NCBI GenBank assembly: GCA_002943765.1
Contig: PQWQ01000008.1
Span: 1 to 64,000, forward strand
Reading direction: 5' to 3'
Length of the DNA: 64,000 nucleotides
Source of the DNA: Psoroptes ovis
Taxonomy: Eukaryota; Arthropoda; Arachnida; Sarcoptiformes; Psoroptidae
Shown: in pieces, positions 22,661-35,058 of the stretch
Position numbering within the stretch: the first letter of the stretch is position 1
Layout: every line of letters starts with the position of its first letter
Notes under the pieces: model-generated
Told to the model about the DNA's origin: nothing
Databases searched by the model: none
What the model saw: the letters and a program-made list of their open reading frames with translations, nothing else
Made by a program: the position numbers and the translations under genes

Positions 22661-23853
22661 ATGTGTGATGATGATGTTGCTGCTTTAGTTATTGATAATG
22701 GATCCGGTATGTGTAAAGCTGGATTCGCCGGTGATGATGCTCCAAGAGCCGTTTTCCCGTCCATTGTTGGTCGACCACGTCATCAGGTATGTCTTTTGCA
22801 TTGATATTGATTGAATTGTTTTATTGAAGTATTCATATTTCTAATTAGGGCGTAATGGTCGGTATGGGACAAAAAGATTCATATGTCGGTGATGAAGCTC
22901 AATCAAAACGAGGTATTTTGACATTGAAATATCCGATCGAACATGGTATTGTTACCAACTGGGATGACATGGAAAAGATCTGGCATCATACATTCTACAA
23001 TGAACTCCGTGTTGCGCCTGAAGAACATCCAGTTTTGTTGACAGAAGCCCCGTTGAACCCGAAAGCTAATCGTGAAAAGATGACACAAATCATGTTTGAA
23101 ACATTCAACACACCAGCAATGTATGTTGCCATCCAAGCTGTGTTGTCATTGTATGCTTCAGGTCGTACCACTGGTATTGTGCTCGATTCCGGTGATGGTG
23201 TATCACACACAGTTCCAATCTACGAAGGTTATGCTCTTCCACATGCCATTCTTCGTCTTGACCTTGCCGGTCGTGATCTCACAGATTATTTGATGAAAAT
23301 CTTGACCGAACGTGGTTATTCATTCACCACAACAGCCGAACGTGAAATTGTACGTGACATCAAAGAAAAACTCTGCTACGTTGCATTGGACTTTGAACAA
23401 GAAATGGCCACAGCAGCTAGCTCATCTCAATTGGAGAAATCATATGAATTACCCGATGGTCAAGTTATCACCATTGGTAACGAACGATTCCGTTGCCCAG
23501 AAGCCTTGTTCCAACCATCATTCCTCGGCATGGAAGCCAATGGCATCCATGAAACTACTTATAATTCGATCATGAAATGTGATGTCGACATCCGTAAAGA
23601 CTTGTACGCAAACACCGTATTATCTGGTGGCACAACAATGTACCCAGGCATCGCTGATCGTATGCAAAAAGAAATCACAGCATTGGCACCATCAACAATG
23701 AAAATCAAAATCATTGCCCCGCCAGAACGTAAATATTCCGTATGGATTGGTGGTTCAATTTTGGCATCATTATCAACATTCCAACAAATGTGGATTTCCA
23801 AACAAGAATACGATGAATCCGGACCATCAATTGTTCATCGTAAATGTTTCTAA
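22661..23853 (+). CDS. Actin (gene 2 of a tandem pair)
   Basis: Coding exons 22661-22786 and 22849-23853, 376 residues. The protein differs from gene 1 at only three positions seen in exon 2 (Gln in SSSQLEKS, Ala in DLYANT, Gln in SKQEYD). The nucleotide differences are mostly third-position. The intron is at the same place but has unrelated sequence, and the leaders and 3' ends do not match. This is a tandem duplicate under strong purifying selection. The ATG context is CCAAAATG. ATP-binding and polymerisation residues are as in gene 1. Confidence 0.99.
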
Positions 23854-24505
23854 AAAAAAACGCAAAAACTATCACCTTCAATCAGAAAACAATTATTTCA
23901 AAAAATTCCCACACAGTAATTTAAATTACATTGCAATTTCCATACAGAAAAAAAATCGAAACTTTTAGTTAATGGCCAAGCGAAAACAATTATTTTCATT
24001 CCAGAAAATCAAAAATATCAGCTGATTATCGTAATTTTTCAAGAAAATTTTTCGATTTCAAAATTCTATAATTTTATATCTTAGTTTAAAAAACAGAAAT
24101 TTTTCATTCCTTTTTCTTTTCATTGATTTATATTCAAAGCAAAGATTTATTTAAATTTCAAATTTTTCTAAGAAATAATAAAAATTGAAATCTTGTTTTC
24201 AAAGAAAATCAAATGAAATTGGATCAACAGGTTTCTGTGTTTACATTTTCAACTCAAAGATGGCGCTACAATCGCTTTGTTTTTGTTTTGAAATTTAAAA
24301 CCCCAGTAAAACTCTTTGTTTTCATTAATTTTTTTAAATATTTCAAATTAATTCACCTCAAATAGTTTACATTCATCTCAAGTGATTGGTCAGCATTTTA
24401 AATTATTTATGACCTGTAAAAAGATTAAGTTTCAATAAATTGACCTTTAAGCACCTTTGAATAAGCCTTTGAAATTCAAAAAATTTTAGCTAAAACAATT
24501 TGAAA
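23854..24505. other. Spacer between actin 2 and the TAK1-like kinase
   Basis: AT-rich; contains the actin 2 3' untranslated region and the kinase promoter. One CTCF-like word at 24258 is the only motif noted. Confidence 0.6.
24258..24268 (+). promoter_or_regulatory. CTCF-like word AGATGGCGCTA
   Basis: Identical to the word at 13284. It lies about 240 bases before the kinase start codon. Confidence 0.45.
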
Positions 24506-26538
24506 ATGGGTGATAATAATAATAATAATGCACAAAAATCAATGAATTTAGATTCAAAACAAATCAAATTACCATTCATTGATCCGAGTGAATTCATAGT
24601 GACCAAGGTTAGTGTGATATTCGATGTATATGGACCTTGTTTTACAATTTTTGACCTCTCAATAGACTGTTGGCTATGGGACGTTTGGTTTCGTTAAAAA
24701 AGCCACTTGGAACCAACAATCGTCTAGTAATAATTTGGCCGAAAATTCCGGTCAATCATTTGATGTGGCCATTAAATATATGAAAGATTTCAATGATTTT
24801 GTTAAAGAAGCTGAACAGCTATCGATTGTTAAACATGAATTTATAATCGATGTTTATGGTTATACGAAAAACATTCGCGATACAAGCGATGAATATGGAT
24901 TGGTGCTTGAATTTGCCGACGGTGGTAACCTTTATAATTGTTAGTTGGTTTTTTCCGATTTCTGAAATCATAAGACTATAACTGATTCCAAATTTCTCAT
25001 TCCCATAGTCTTACATCAAAAAATTAACAACATTTTCATCAAATATACCTTATCACATGCATTATCATGGTGTTTACAATGTGCATATGCTGTAAATTAT
25101 TTGCACTCGAAAAATATTCTGCATCGTGATTTGAAACCTTCGAAGTGAGTTTGATCGTAATTTGTCATTGAATTTGTTTGATTTTTAATTAAATGTCTCA
25201 AATTACCTTAGTTTATTACTAACAAATAAATGTCGTACCCTGAAAATATGTGATTTCGGTACAGCACGTGAAAAACAAACAACAATGTCCATAAATCTTG
25301 GCACACCATGTTGGATGGCACCCGAAGTATTTCGTTCGAAAAAATATACAGAAAAATGTGATGTATTCAGTTGGGGTATTATTCTATGGGAGGTGTTGTC
25401 CAGAGAGCAACCATTTCAAAATTATGAAAATAATTATGCAATATTATGGGGAATCCAGACTGGTGCTCGGCCACCAATGATCAAAAATTGTCCATTGATA
25501 TTGAAAAAATTGATGGTAAATTGTTGGGATAATGATCAAGATAAACGACCATCGATGGCCAAGGTATGCAGGATCATGGAAAAATTATTATCCATTCTCA
25601 CACCGAATGAATCCCAGATGGAAATAATAATACCAATGAGCACGAATGATATTGTCGGTGATGCCAGTGTTGCTGGCCGTATTTCAAACATAATCGATAT
25701 CGATACTGTAAGTGATTGATTTGTGTTGGTTCAATGTCACCCAAACTAATCAAATCTTTGTCCTTTGAAACAGAATTCATTGAACAATAACAATAATAAC
25801 ACGATATTTTCAGACGATTGCCTGTTGATACCAAGACACAATAACCTCAATATCAACAAACAAATACAAATGGGGCATAAACGTTCAAATTCAAGTGATG
25901 CCAATTTGATTTTGAACGTTAATCCGCAACCAGGTCCAAACCCTGCGGGACAATTGAACAATGATGTCAATTTGAATACTGGTCGTATTGGCCATAATTA
26001 TAATGATAATATTGCTGGAGCTACAGCTGCAAATACTGGTCAAATGATCAACCCAACAATCTATGATGAACTGTCGGAAGAAGAAATACAAGAATTGCTA
26101 CAAAATTTTAATGCATTCATATTTTTACCACAAAAATTTATGCCATCACCGCCTGACCTTACGGATGCACAATCAATGATGATATTTGAAAATCATCGAA
26201 AACTAGCCCTTAAACTGTATCGAATGAATTGGGAAAAGAAATTTTGGCTTCATAAATATGATGAATTGAAACAAAAACTACAGAATCCATATTTGATTGA
26301 AGATTCAAGTAAATTATGTATCGAATTGACCCGGGAAAAGTTAACCCTTCAAAAATTACGATCAGAATATGCTAAGAAACTGCTGAATTTAATGCGTAAA
26401 AATCATAATATTCAACGTATTCAACCACCTAACAACCCCAGTAATCAAGGTCAGGGTCATGGCCATTCAAACACTGAATGGTATGTCGATATACCATCAT
26501 CATATGGTGGTGGTGATCAACAATATCATCAACCTTAA
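24506..26538 (+). CDS. TAK1/MAP3K7-like serine/threonine kinase
   Basis: Five exons, 24506-24607, 24666-24939, 25009-25144, 25212-25707 and 25774-26538, join to 590 residues. The catalytic domain spans about 30-300: Gly-loop GYGTFG (37-42), VAIK Lys71, HRDLKPSN with Asp166, CDFG Asp185, the activation segment TTMSINLGTPCWMAPE, then CDVFSWGIILWEV and RPPMIKNCP. These blocks match TAK1 more closely than other tyrosine-kinase-like kinases. TAK1 is a MAP3K that activates IKK, JNK and p38 in immune, TGF-beta and stress signalling, through TAB partners. Residues about 330-470 are Asn-rich linker. A Lys/Glu/Leu-rich helical segment (about 495-560, FENHRKLALKLYRMNWEKKF and onward) is where TAK1 has its TAB2/3-binding coiled coil. 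The tail is Asn/Gly/His-rich. All catalytic residues are present. Confidence 0.92.
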
Positions 26539-27008
26539 TTAATCGATTAGTTGAACAAGTAAATCATTGATTAATTATTATTTGATTTGTAATTTTGTAA
26601 TTTATTTATTTATTTTTATTTTTAAAAATTATTATTTAAAGATTATAGTTTTGTATTTGTAAAGCGTTGAAGTTTTAGTCCAATAGACGGCGCTACATTT
26701 CTCAAGAATTTATTTTCAAAAATTTTGTACTGGCATTTATGAACGGTATTTTTTTAGTTTTTTTTTCTTGTTTTTAAAAGTCTTGGTCCACGTAAACAAA
26801 AATCTAATTAATTTCATTAGATTTGTTTCATTAATCAACTTAGATGTATGTATTTACCATTTAATTTTGTTTAATTTGAAGAATTTTAATTGATTTTTGC
26901 ATTTTATTCCATTGATTTGTAGCTAGAGTTTTGGTAGTGTTCAGAGGCTATAATCTTCGATAATTTTCAATTTACAAAGCCCAAAATCAAATTAAACAGC
27001 GAAAGAGA
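26539..27008. other. Spacer between kinase and SRPRA
   Basis: AT-rich, with T-runs near 26750. A CTCF-like word at 26680 lies about 310 bases before the SRPRA start. Confidence 0.6.
26680..26695 (+). promoter_or_regulatory. CTCF-like word
   Basis: CCAATAGACGGCGCTA combines the left half of the CTCF core with the GGCGCTA tail of the words at 13284 and 24258. It departs from the core at two positions. Confidence 0.4.
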
Positions 27009-29090
27009 ATGTTGGATCTATTTGCAATATTTAGTAAAAGTGGTATCGTATTGTTTACGGCAATACAAAATACCCTCACATCGAATCTACAATCATACCT
27101 GAATCGCTTGATACGTAATGTAATATTAGAAGATCGTATTGATAAATTACAAATCGATACATTGCTGTTGCAATTTTATTTGGATAATGAATTTGAATTT
27201 GTTTATGTGATTGGTTATCAAAAAATGCTTACATTATCTTATTTGGATAAATTCCTGAACGATATCCAGCTAAAATTTCGTGATAAATATCTTCGTAATG
27301 GTCGAAACGTTGCTGATATACGAAATTTACAATTCATTTTCAATGATATTGGTCAAAATGAATTGAAAAATAACCCTAGAATTGCACAGAAAAACCTCGG
27401 TGAAAATTTTTTGGATCAAAATATTGAATATTTACCAACAAATTTAATTGATTTCGTCAATGAATTTCGTCAAATTTATTTCGCTTGTTATCGTTATCAT
27501 CAACAACATGGATCATCATCATCATCTGGTGACCAGCCACATGAAATGCGTACCTTTGAACAAAGTCAAAAATCGAAAAAAACTGTTGCATCGATGATTA
27601 TTAAATCATCGAAAAATCCTCAGCAACCAGCGCCACCACCGGTGGTGAAAAATGATTCAAAATCAATGAAAAATGGCCCAGAAAACGCTGATAATGGTCG
27701 AAATAACGATAACACTGATGGTACCTTGAGTAAAGATGAAATCCTTAAAAAATTGGCATCAAAATCGGCAAAACTCGGTTCACCAAAAGCCAAAAAACCT
27801 CAGGCAGTCAAAGATGGCAAAGCTAAAAAAGTAAAAAAACCAACTGTATGGGATTTCAATGGTGGCGCCACCACCACTGGCGGTAATCGAATTGATTCGA
27901 ATCTTGATTTTAGCAAGAAATTGGATGATGGCGAAGATGGTACATCATCATCATCATCGGTATTGCGTAATATGGTCGATATGAATGATCAAGATTTGAA
28001 TGATATGCAGCCAGACTTGGATTTTGAAGTATCCGATGATGATGACGACGAAGTCAATGAGGGTTATAAACAACAGCCCCAGCAATCATCGAACCCTAAA
28101 AAATCTGGATTCTTTGGGTCATTAATGAATCAATTTTCATACAATAAAACCCTCTCGAAAGCTGATTTGGATCCAATTCTATCGACGTTACGTGATCATT
28201 TGATAGCGAAAAATGTTGCAGCTGAAATTGCACAAAAACTATGCGATAGTGTCGCCACCAAATTAATCGGGCAAAATGTCAATACATGGATTAGTTTGAA
28301 ACAATTCGTACGAAATGCGCTAGAAGAATCAATACTACGAATATTGTCGCCGAATCGTAATCTGAATATTTTGCGTGAAATTCAAATGAAAAACAATAGC
28401 CCTATGAATGAATCATCGACCAAACAACCATATGTCATTGTATTTTGTGGTGTTAATGGGGTTGGTAAATCAACAAATTTAGCTAAAATTGCCAATTGGC
28501 TATTGTTGAATGATAAAAATGTCTTGGTTATTGCTTGTGATACATTTCGTGCCGGTGCTATTGAACAGCTTCGAACGCATATTCGTGCATTGAAAAATTT
28601 ACATGAAAAATCTGCTTCGAAAATTGATTTATATGAAAAAGGTTATGGAAAAGATTCGACTGGTATCGCTATGGAAGGTATCCGTTATGCATCGAATAAT
28701 GGCTACGATGTTTGCTTGGTCGATACTGCTGGCCGTATGCAAGGAAATGAACCCCTAATGAAACAATTGGCCAAATTAATCAAAGTTAATGAACCTGATT
28801 TAACATTGTTCGTCGGTGAAGCATTAGTCGGTAATGAAGCTGTTGATCAGCTGGTAAATTTTAATCGATCCTTATTGGATAATGGTTGTCGTAGTGCTAC
28901 GAATGATAGTCAATCAGCTATCAATGGAATTGTACTTACCAAATTCGATACAATCGATGATCAAGTTGGTGCAGCCATATCAATGACATACATAACGGGA
29001 CAACCAATCGTTTTTGTTGGTGTTGGACAAACATATCGTGATCTAAAACAATTGAATGCAAAGGCTGTTGTTCGGGCTTTGATGAAATGA
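27009..29090 (+). CDS. SRPRA: Signal recognition particle receptor subunit alpha
   Basis: A single uninterrupted frame of 693 residues, a little longer than the roughly 640 of vertebrates. SRPRA with SRPRB docks SRP-ribosome complexes on the endoplasmic reticulum. The N-terminal SRX domain (MLDLFAIFSKSGIVLF...) binds SRPRB. Residues about 175-350 form a charged Lys/Asp-rich linker that carries the extra length. An NG GTPase domain follows. Its four-helix N part starts near FFGSLMNQF. The G part has GVNGVGKST (about 481), DTFRAGA, DTAGRMQ (about 572), TKFD (about 644) and FVGVGQTYRDL. The ending is ALMK. All GTPase motifs look intact. It is intronless, unlike its multi-exon neighbours. The ATG follows GAGA and the upstream sequence is AT-rich without an obvious acceptor. 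Confidence 0.97.
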   Translation: MLDLFAIFSKSGIVLFTAIQNTLTSNLQSYLNRLIRNVILEDRIDKLQIDTLLLQFYLDNEFEFVYVIGYQKMLTLSYLDKFLNDIQLKFRDKYLRNGRNVADIRNLQFIFNDIGQNELKNNPRIAQKNLGENFLDQNIEYLPTNLIDFVNEFRQIYFACYRYHQQHGSSSSSGDQPHEMRTFEQSQKSKKTVASMIIKSSKNPQQPAPPPVVKNDSKSMKNGPENADNGRNNDNTDGTLSKDEILKKLASKSAKLGSPKAKKPQAVKDGKAKKVKKPTVWDFNGGATTTGGNRIDSNLDFSKKLDDGEDGTSSSSSVLRNMVDMNDQDLNDMQPDLDFEVSDDDDDEVNEGYKQQPQQSSNPKKSGFFGSLMNQFSYNKTLSKADLDPILSTLRDHLIAKNVAAEIAQKLCDSVATKLIGQNVNTWISLKQFVRNALEESILRILSPNRNLNILREIQMKNNSPMNESSTKQPYVIVFCGVNGVGKSTNLAKIANWLLLNDKNVLVIACDTFRAGAIEQLRTHIRALKNLHEKSASKIDLYEKGYGKDSTGIAMEGIRYASNNGYDVCLVDTAGRMQGNEPLMKQLAKLIKVNEPDLTLFVGEALVGNEAVDQLVNFNRSLLDNGCRSATNDSQSAINGIVLTKFDTIDDQVGAAISMTYITGQPIVFVGVGQTYRDLKQLNAKAVVRALMK

Positions 29091-29129
29091 AAAATACTGG
29101 CCAGAATTGAATATTCTTGAAAAAAAATA

Positions 29130-29213
29130 TTATGGTTGTCCGGAAATTTTTGGCCGATTTTCATGAACAACTCTATCGGATTAAGCGGGATGAACTTTTC
29201 GGACAACCAAACA
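29130..29213 (+). repeat. MITE subfamily I in the probable SRPRA 3' UTR
   Basis: TTATGGTTGTCCGGAAA ... TTTTCGGACAACCAAA begins 40 bases after the SRPRA stop codon. Confidence 0.88.
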
Positions 29214-29620
29214 TAATTATTTATTATTTGCCTTATTATTATCATTATAACCATTATAATTATTATTCCAATTTCAATTTATTGAATTTACAATTTTCAT
29301 ATGTGATTCACTCATGACATTAATATATGCAACATTAATTGAATTATGTTTTACAATTTATCATTTTCCATTCTTTGTTGATTTAATTAGTTATTTTTAA
29401 TTCTTATTCCTTTTAATGTTTTTTTTTATCCGGAAATTTTCCACTTTTTTTAATAAATGAATGAATAAATTCTTGATTCAAATCAAGAAAAAGTTCATTA
29501 TATTTTCAATGAGAGAGAACAATAAGCAATTAATTCTGTCAACCACACATAATTATATATGTGTTTGTTTGACTTGTACAAGTTGAATTAATAATTGTTA
29601 TAATTCATTATTATTTTGTA

Positions 29621-29705
29621 TTAGGTTGTCCGAAAAGTTCATTCTACTTAATCACAATAGTGTTGCTAATGAAAATTGGCCAAAAAAATTTCCGGACAGC
29701 CTTAA
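29621..29705 (-). repeat. MITE subfamily I
   Basis: TTAGGTTGTCCGAAAAG ... TTTCCGGACAGCCTTAA with TA before it. Confidence 0.9.
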
Positions 29706-30868
29706 ATATATATAAGAATCATGAACAAATAAGAATTTTGAGAATACGTCATTTTTTCAATTTTGGCAGTAATTTTGGGTAGAAAATTGAAAAGTCTTCG
29801 AATTAAAACGCATTCAATGGATTGATTCAAATGATCGACAAACAAATCGAAACAACATGCAAAGTATTAATTAAATGCGATTCAAAAGATTCAAAATGCG
29901 TCATTCGCTTGAATTTCTCATATGTTCAAATATCAGAAATGATATAAATACCCATTGATAATCGTACCGAATTTCTCTTCTTTCTTTCCTGCGATTTCTA
30001 AAATTTTTGTATTTTGACATTTCGACATTTTTAAATTGTGTGTTCAATCCAGTGCTTATGAATTCACATTTATTCCATTTAACCAGTATTATCAATGAAA
30101 TCCAATCCAAAGTATTCGATTGGATTAATTGGAATTGATCAGAAATTTGAATTTCATCGAATTTAATTAACAATTCAATTAATGATAATGATTAAATGGA
30201 ATTCGATTTCCAATCATTTCAGTACATCATCAGTAATCTGATATGATCATCTTTATCAGTACACATGTTTAGTGCATTTCAATTAATAATTCGAAATTGT
30301 CAATTCACATATGATCACATATCAACGAATGTATCACAAAGATGATTAATTAATTAATCAATTAATTGATTCGAATGAAAAAAAAAAGAACCTCAATATA
30401 CTTTGATAACAATTTGAACAGCAATGATAATATTCATGATTCATTGGAATTAATAAATGAATGAATGCAAATATTAATCATTCATTTGTGCAATCAATTA
30501 ATTCAATCGTGATAATTTAATTTTTAAATTAATTATAATGAATTACTAATGGTTAGTACCTTTGTATATTTGCAAATACGCACGAATATATTCTTGACTA
30601 AGCTTTGAAATATTACATAATATACACTCGAAGAGAATTGATTCGATGATTTCTGACGATTTACTGAGTCATATATATGTGTGTGATGTTAATGCCATCA
30701 TTGGTCGGAGCATGTCTACCCCGAAAACAAATGGAATTGAATTTGGCAGCCATTTTGTATTTATTTTCATTCATTCATTGACAATAATGATGATGGTAAT
30801 GATCATGATCAAATGAAAATCAAAAATTTTCAATGCCAATGATTATATAGTCAATGTTTTCATTAATA

Positions 30869-30950
30869 TTAGGCTGTCCGAAAAATTCATTCGGCTTAAT
30901 CACGATAGAGTTGTTCATGAAAATCGGCCAAAACTTTTCGGACAATCTAA
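30869..30950 (-). repeat. MITE subfamily I
   Basis: TTAGGCTGTCCGAAAAA ... TTTTCGGACAATCTAA flanked by TA. Confidence 0.92.
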
Positions 30951-32089
30951 TATATTTCAATAATGATAATGAGTTATGGTTTTGTTTAAGATTAGTGAAA
31001 GTACGTACGTACATACGTACATACAAAACGAATATGTACATTGCAAATCAATTGCAAAGGACAATTGAAATTCTGTTCATTTAAAAATATATTCAAATGT
31101 ATTATCATTGAATGAAATCATATAAATAATTTTTCAATTCATCACTTGTGAACCAAGTGATTCATCATCTAAACATTCAGTCCAAAATAATGGCCACCAA
31201 CACCAATGGTTATTGGCCATTTGTCAAGAATTCGAATTAAGTTTCAATGATCTAACATCATTCGAAAATCGAACGTGTCCACCACCTTATCATCATTAAT
31301 AACAGCTATACATACACATCTATAGCCACCGAATACCTTCACTAATTAATTGAAAAATGTTCGATCATCTTTCATTGATCATTAATCAATTATTAATTAA
31401 TTAATCAATTATTGATCGATATATCATCATCATCAATTAACAATATATCATCACACACAAAAGCAATTAAACCAAGCTTATTTTTATTGACAGAAAAATG
31501 ATTTTTGAGTCTTAAAATTCAATAATTTAATCCTTCTATTTTTCATTATATTTTCAATAATTTCAATAGATAGAAATATATATTCATTTGTTTATTTTTG
31601 AAAATTATTTATTTTTATTTTATAATTAATTAATCAACTAATTACAATTATTAATTGATTATCAACGGTGGATAAGCTGTAAGCTGCCCAATATGATTAT
31701 TATTATTCCATATATTTGAACTTTTACAACACACATATGACAAGTAAGTATTTGATTTTGAATAGTCTTTGACTTTGACAATTAATCATTTTACTAATCA
31801 TTTATTTTTGATGAAATCAATGTTTCTCACCCATTTTTCTTCAAAGGTTATAGCCATTGAAAAAAAAAATGAAAAATGAACATATGAACAAATGTTAATG
31901 TGACCAATACCTTTATTATTGCTTAATCAATCTATTCGTTGAATTATATGGTTTAATTCAACCATCCATTCAACTCGTTATATATCTACAGATCTTCAAT
32001 TATTTTTGCCATTTTTTATTTTCAATTTTTACCAAATTTCGGGTATTTTATCAATTAATCAGCCTAAGACCCCACTGAATCTGGTCAAA

Positions 32090-33774
32090 ATGCCTTTACT
32101 TAAACCGACAATTATGAATGATATTTTGGTAATTATTCGGTTGATTTAATTTGACTAATTAATTAATTAATTAACCTTCATTATTTTCGACCCTAGTCAA
32201 CACCTGAATTATCTAAATTGGGTCTAACGACGGACCCAATGAAATCAATGAATCATCAATCATCACCATTGAAAAGTATTGATGATAAGGGTGATAATAA
32301 TGAAATTATTGCCACAAATAATTCAAATAATCAATCGAATCTCAACAATTTGGATAACACTGAAAGTATTAAAAGTATTCGAAGCCATTTGAATATACAT
32401 AATATACCTGAACGTATACCGGCATTCGGTCTGTTGATGGCCATATTATCAGTATTTTGTTTTTCAATCGCTTCAGTTATTGTTCGTATATTGGTTTCAT
32501 TGCCTACGATTGAAATTTTGGTTTGGAGGTAATCAATATTCATTGAATTGTTTGAATAATTGATTAATCGATTTTTTCCATTTTTGGTAACCCATAGGTC
32601 CTCATGTCAATTTATTGTCTATTTCATCACTACCCTAGTATGTGGTTTCGATTTTTTCGGTCAAAAAGGTCATCGTTTAGATTTGTTTTATCGTTCAATA
32701 TCGGGTACAATATCACTTTCGGCCGTTTACATTGCTTATCGTTTGATACCGTTGTCGGATGCATCAACCATACATTTTGCATCACCAGTATTCGTTACGG
32801 TTTTTGCTTATTTCCTTCTCAAAGAACCATTGACACGTTTACAAATTTGTACCGGTACAATAACCCTAACAGGGGTGTTTATTATTGCAAAACCTGAGTT
32901 CATCTTTGGTTCCGAATCGAATATCGTTCATGAAATGCGTCTCGAAGGTATTCTACTATCGATTGTTGCCGCAATGACTGCAGCATTTTCAATGATTGCC
33001 CTGCGTAAGCTTAAAACAACACCAGTATCAGTGGTTGTTATGTGGTATTCATTTACCTTGGTATCATGTGGATCATTATACCTGACCATTGCAAACAAAT
33101 GGATAGCACCTGATTCAACAAAAACATGGTTATTGTTGGTGGCTATCGGTATTTGTGGTGTCCTCGATCAATATTGTATAACATTAGCATTTCAATATGA
33201 AAAAGCTGGTCCAATATCGGTAGTTCGAACATTTAATATTGTACTATCATTCATATGGGAAGTGATTATTCTCAATGAAGATATTGAATGGACATCGATT
33301 CTGGGTGCATGTTTAATATGTTCATGTGTAATTGTATTGGCGTTGAAAAAATGGTACAAAGAAAGCCCGGAAAGTTTTAATCGAATTCGACGAAAACTTT
33401 GTTGTTTTTGCCCGGTACCTGGACCATCCAAATCGAAATCATCCCGAGCATCTAAATCATCCAGATCATCCATCAATAAACGTTCGGATCGAAATCATCC
33501 ACATCAAACAATCATTGATTTTCCTACAATTAATGATGATAATCTACTTACAATCACATCGATTACTGAACATTCATTAATCAAAGATAATGGCCGTGAC
33601 CTTGATGATCATCATCTTGGTGCAAAACAAATAAAATCCAAATTAACCAATCAACATGGCCATGGCCATCATCAACATCATGGATCAAATGAATCAATTG
33701 ATTCATTAACAGTACAAAATACTGTGAATTCGAATGCAATTTTATTGATAAAATCAGATGATGAAGATGATTAA
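32090..33774 (+). CDS. SLC35G1-like drug/metabolite-superfamily transporter
   Basis: Three exons, 32090-32128, 32197-32528 and 32598-33774, join to 515 residues. About ten hydrophobic segments form two EamA repeats, beginning with PAFGLLMAILSVFCFSIAS and containing SDASTIHFASPVFV, LLKEPLTRLQ and FQYEKAGPISVVRTFNIV. This pattern fits the SLC35G (acyl-malonyl-condensing/EamA) group. Human SLC35G1 is an ER/plasma-membrane protein linked to STIM1 and calcium handling; whether this homologue shares that role is unknown. The cytosolic N-terminus (about 100 residues) is Asn/Ser-rich. The long C-tail after ALKKWYKESPESF has a Cys-rich patch (LCCFCPVPG), an Arg/Ser stretch and a His-rich run (HGHGHHQHH), which could bind metal. 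The first exon is only 13 codons, so the start is less certain than the rest. Confidence 0.88.
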
Positions 33775-34977
33775 ATTGTAAATCGATTGTATCGAATTCG
33801 AATTCAAATCAAATCGACCTATAATCTCAATCAAAATGACTGTAGTGACAACTACAAACCTACAAATATATATATTTTTCAAAGACAAACAAACAAACAA
33901 ACAAAAACAATTTAAAACAAAAAAAATTGTGATTTTTTTAAAAATGTGAAATTCATAAATATTAGTGAAATGAAATTAATCAATGAATTCAACTAAATTA
34001 ATTAATTAATTAATTAATCAATTTTTTAATTAATTATTTTTTTTCTAATTAAGACTAAAGGTTTTTTTTAATGATAATTAATTAATTAATCGATTAATTA
34101 ATTGAAATTTGTAAAAAATGAAAAAATGAAAAATTCTTTAATCTTAATCGAATCATCATCATCATTATGATCATCGTCATTCGAATTCCTATGCCTTCAT
34201 ATATTCATCATAATTTAAATCAATTGTTTTAAATCAATTGACATGTTGATTGATTTCATCGAACATATTTGATTGATATTCATCGAAAAACGCCCCCCGC
34301 CCCCCATAAACCATTATTTGATCACATTTGACACCTTTTCAGATTCATGTTCATCAATAAACAACGCGTTAACCCCGATATAAACCGATCAGTCATCATA
34401 AATCCATCCATCCATCCATACAAATGAATTATTATTATTGTTATGAATTATTATTTAGATGATTATTAAATGTCAATGAATTGAATGAATCATTAATACA
34501 TTCATTTTTCGATTGAAAATTTACAATTTTTCAATCGAAATTTTACAAATTTTAAGACAAACAAAAGATATTTCTTGAATAAAATCATATTTTTTCATAA
34601 ATTAAATGAATTACAGTTAATTAATTCGATTTGACCCCTTGAACCACTTGATTGGATTCAATTTTTCAGTTCAAAGATAGCGCAGCAGCTATCCACCGTA
34701 CTCAAAGGGTTAAATTACATTTGTTCAAGTAGAACTAACGTATTCGTGTATTATAACACACAAACAATGTGTTTAGCATACTTGTAATCAATCACTTTCG
34801 TTCATTGATATATCGCTCAAAAATACTATTTTTACATTCAATAATTTCATATTGTAATTTTGCATAAACATATTTTGTTAATGAATATTTTTACATTCAA
34901 AATAATAATAATTGATTGATTGATTGATCGACCATTTAATGTTTGTATCATTTCATTCATTCATTCGTTTAAATATA

Positions 34978-35058
34978 CTAGGTTGTCCGAAAAGTTCATT
35001 GCGCTTAATCAATATAGTTGCTCGATGAAAATCGGCCAAAACTTTTCGGACAACCTAA
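34978..35058 (-). repeat. MITE subfamily I
   Basis: CTAGGTTGTCCGAAAAG ... TTTTCGGACAACCTAA, centre CAATATAGTTGCTCG. Confidence 0.9.

Larger units (their letters stand above)
29091..32089. other. 3-kb intergenic region with three MITEs
   Basis: SRPRA 3' flank (AATAAA words near 29452 and 29463), three MITEs, a GTACGTACGTACATAC repeat near 31003, and AT-rich palindromes of ATTAATTAA type near 31390. No coding exon is supported. Confidence 0.65.

Noticed and set aside
20410..23801. Minus-strand and other-frame ORFs of 65-87 codons over the actin exons
   Set aside because: Shadows of highly codon-constrained actin exons, present identically over both genes and opposite to well-supported coding.
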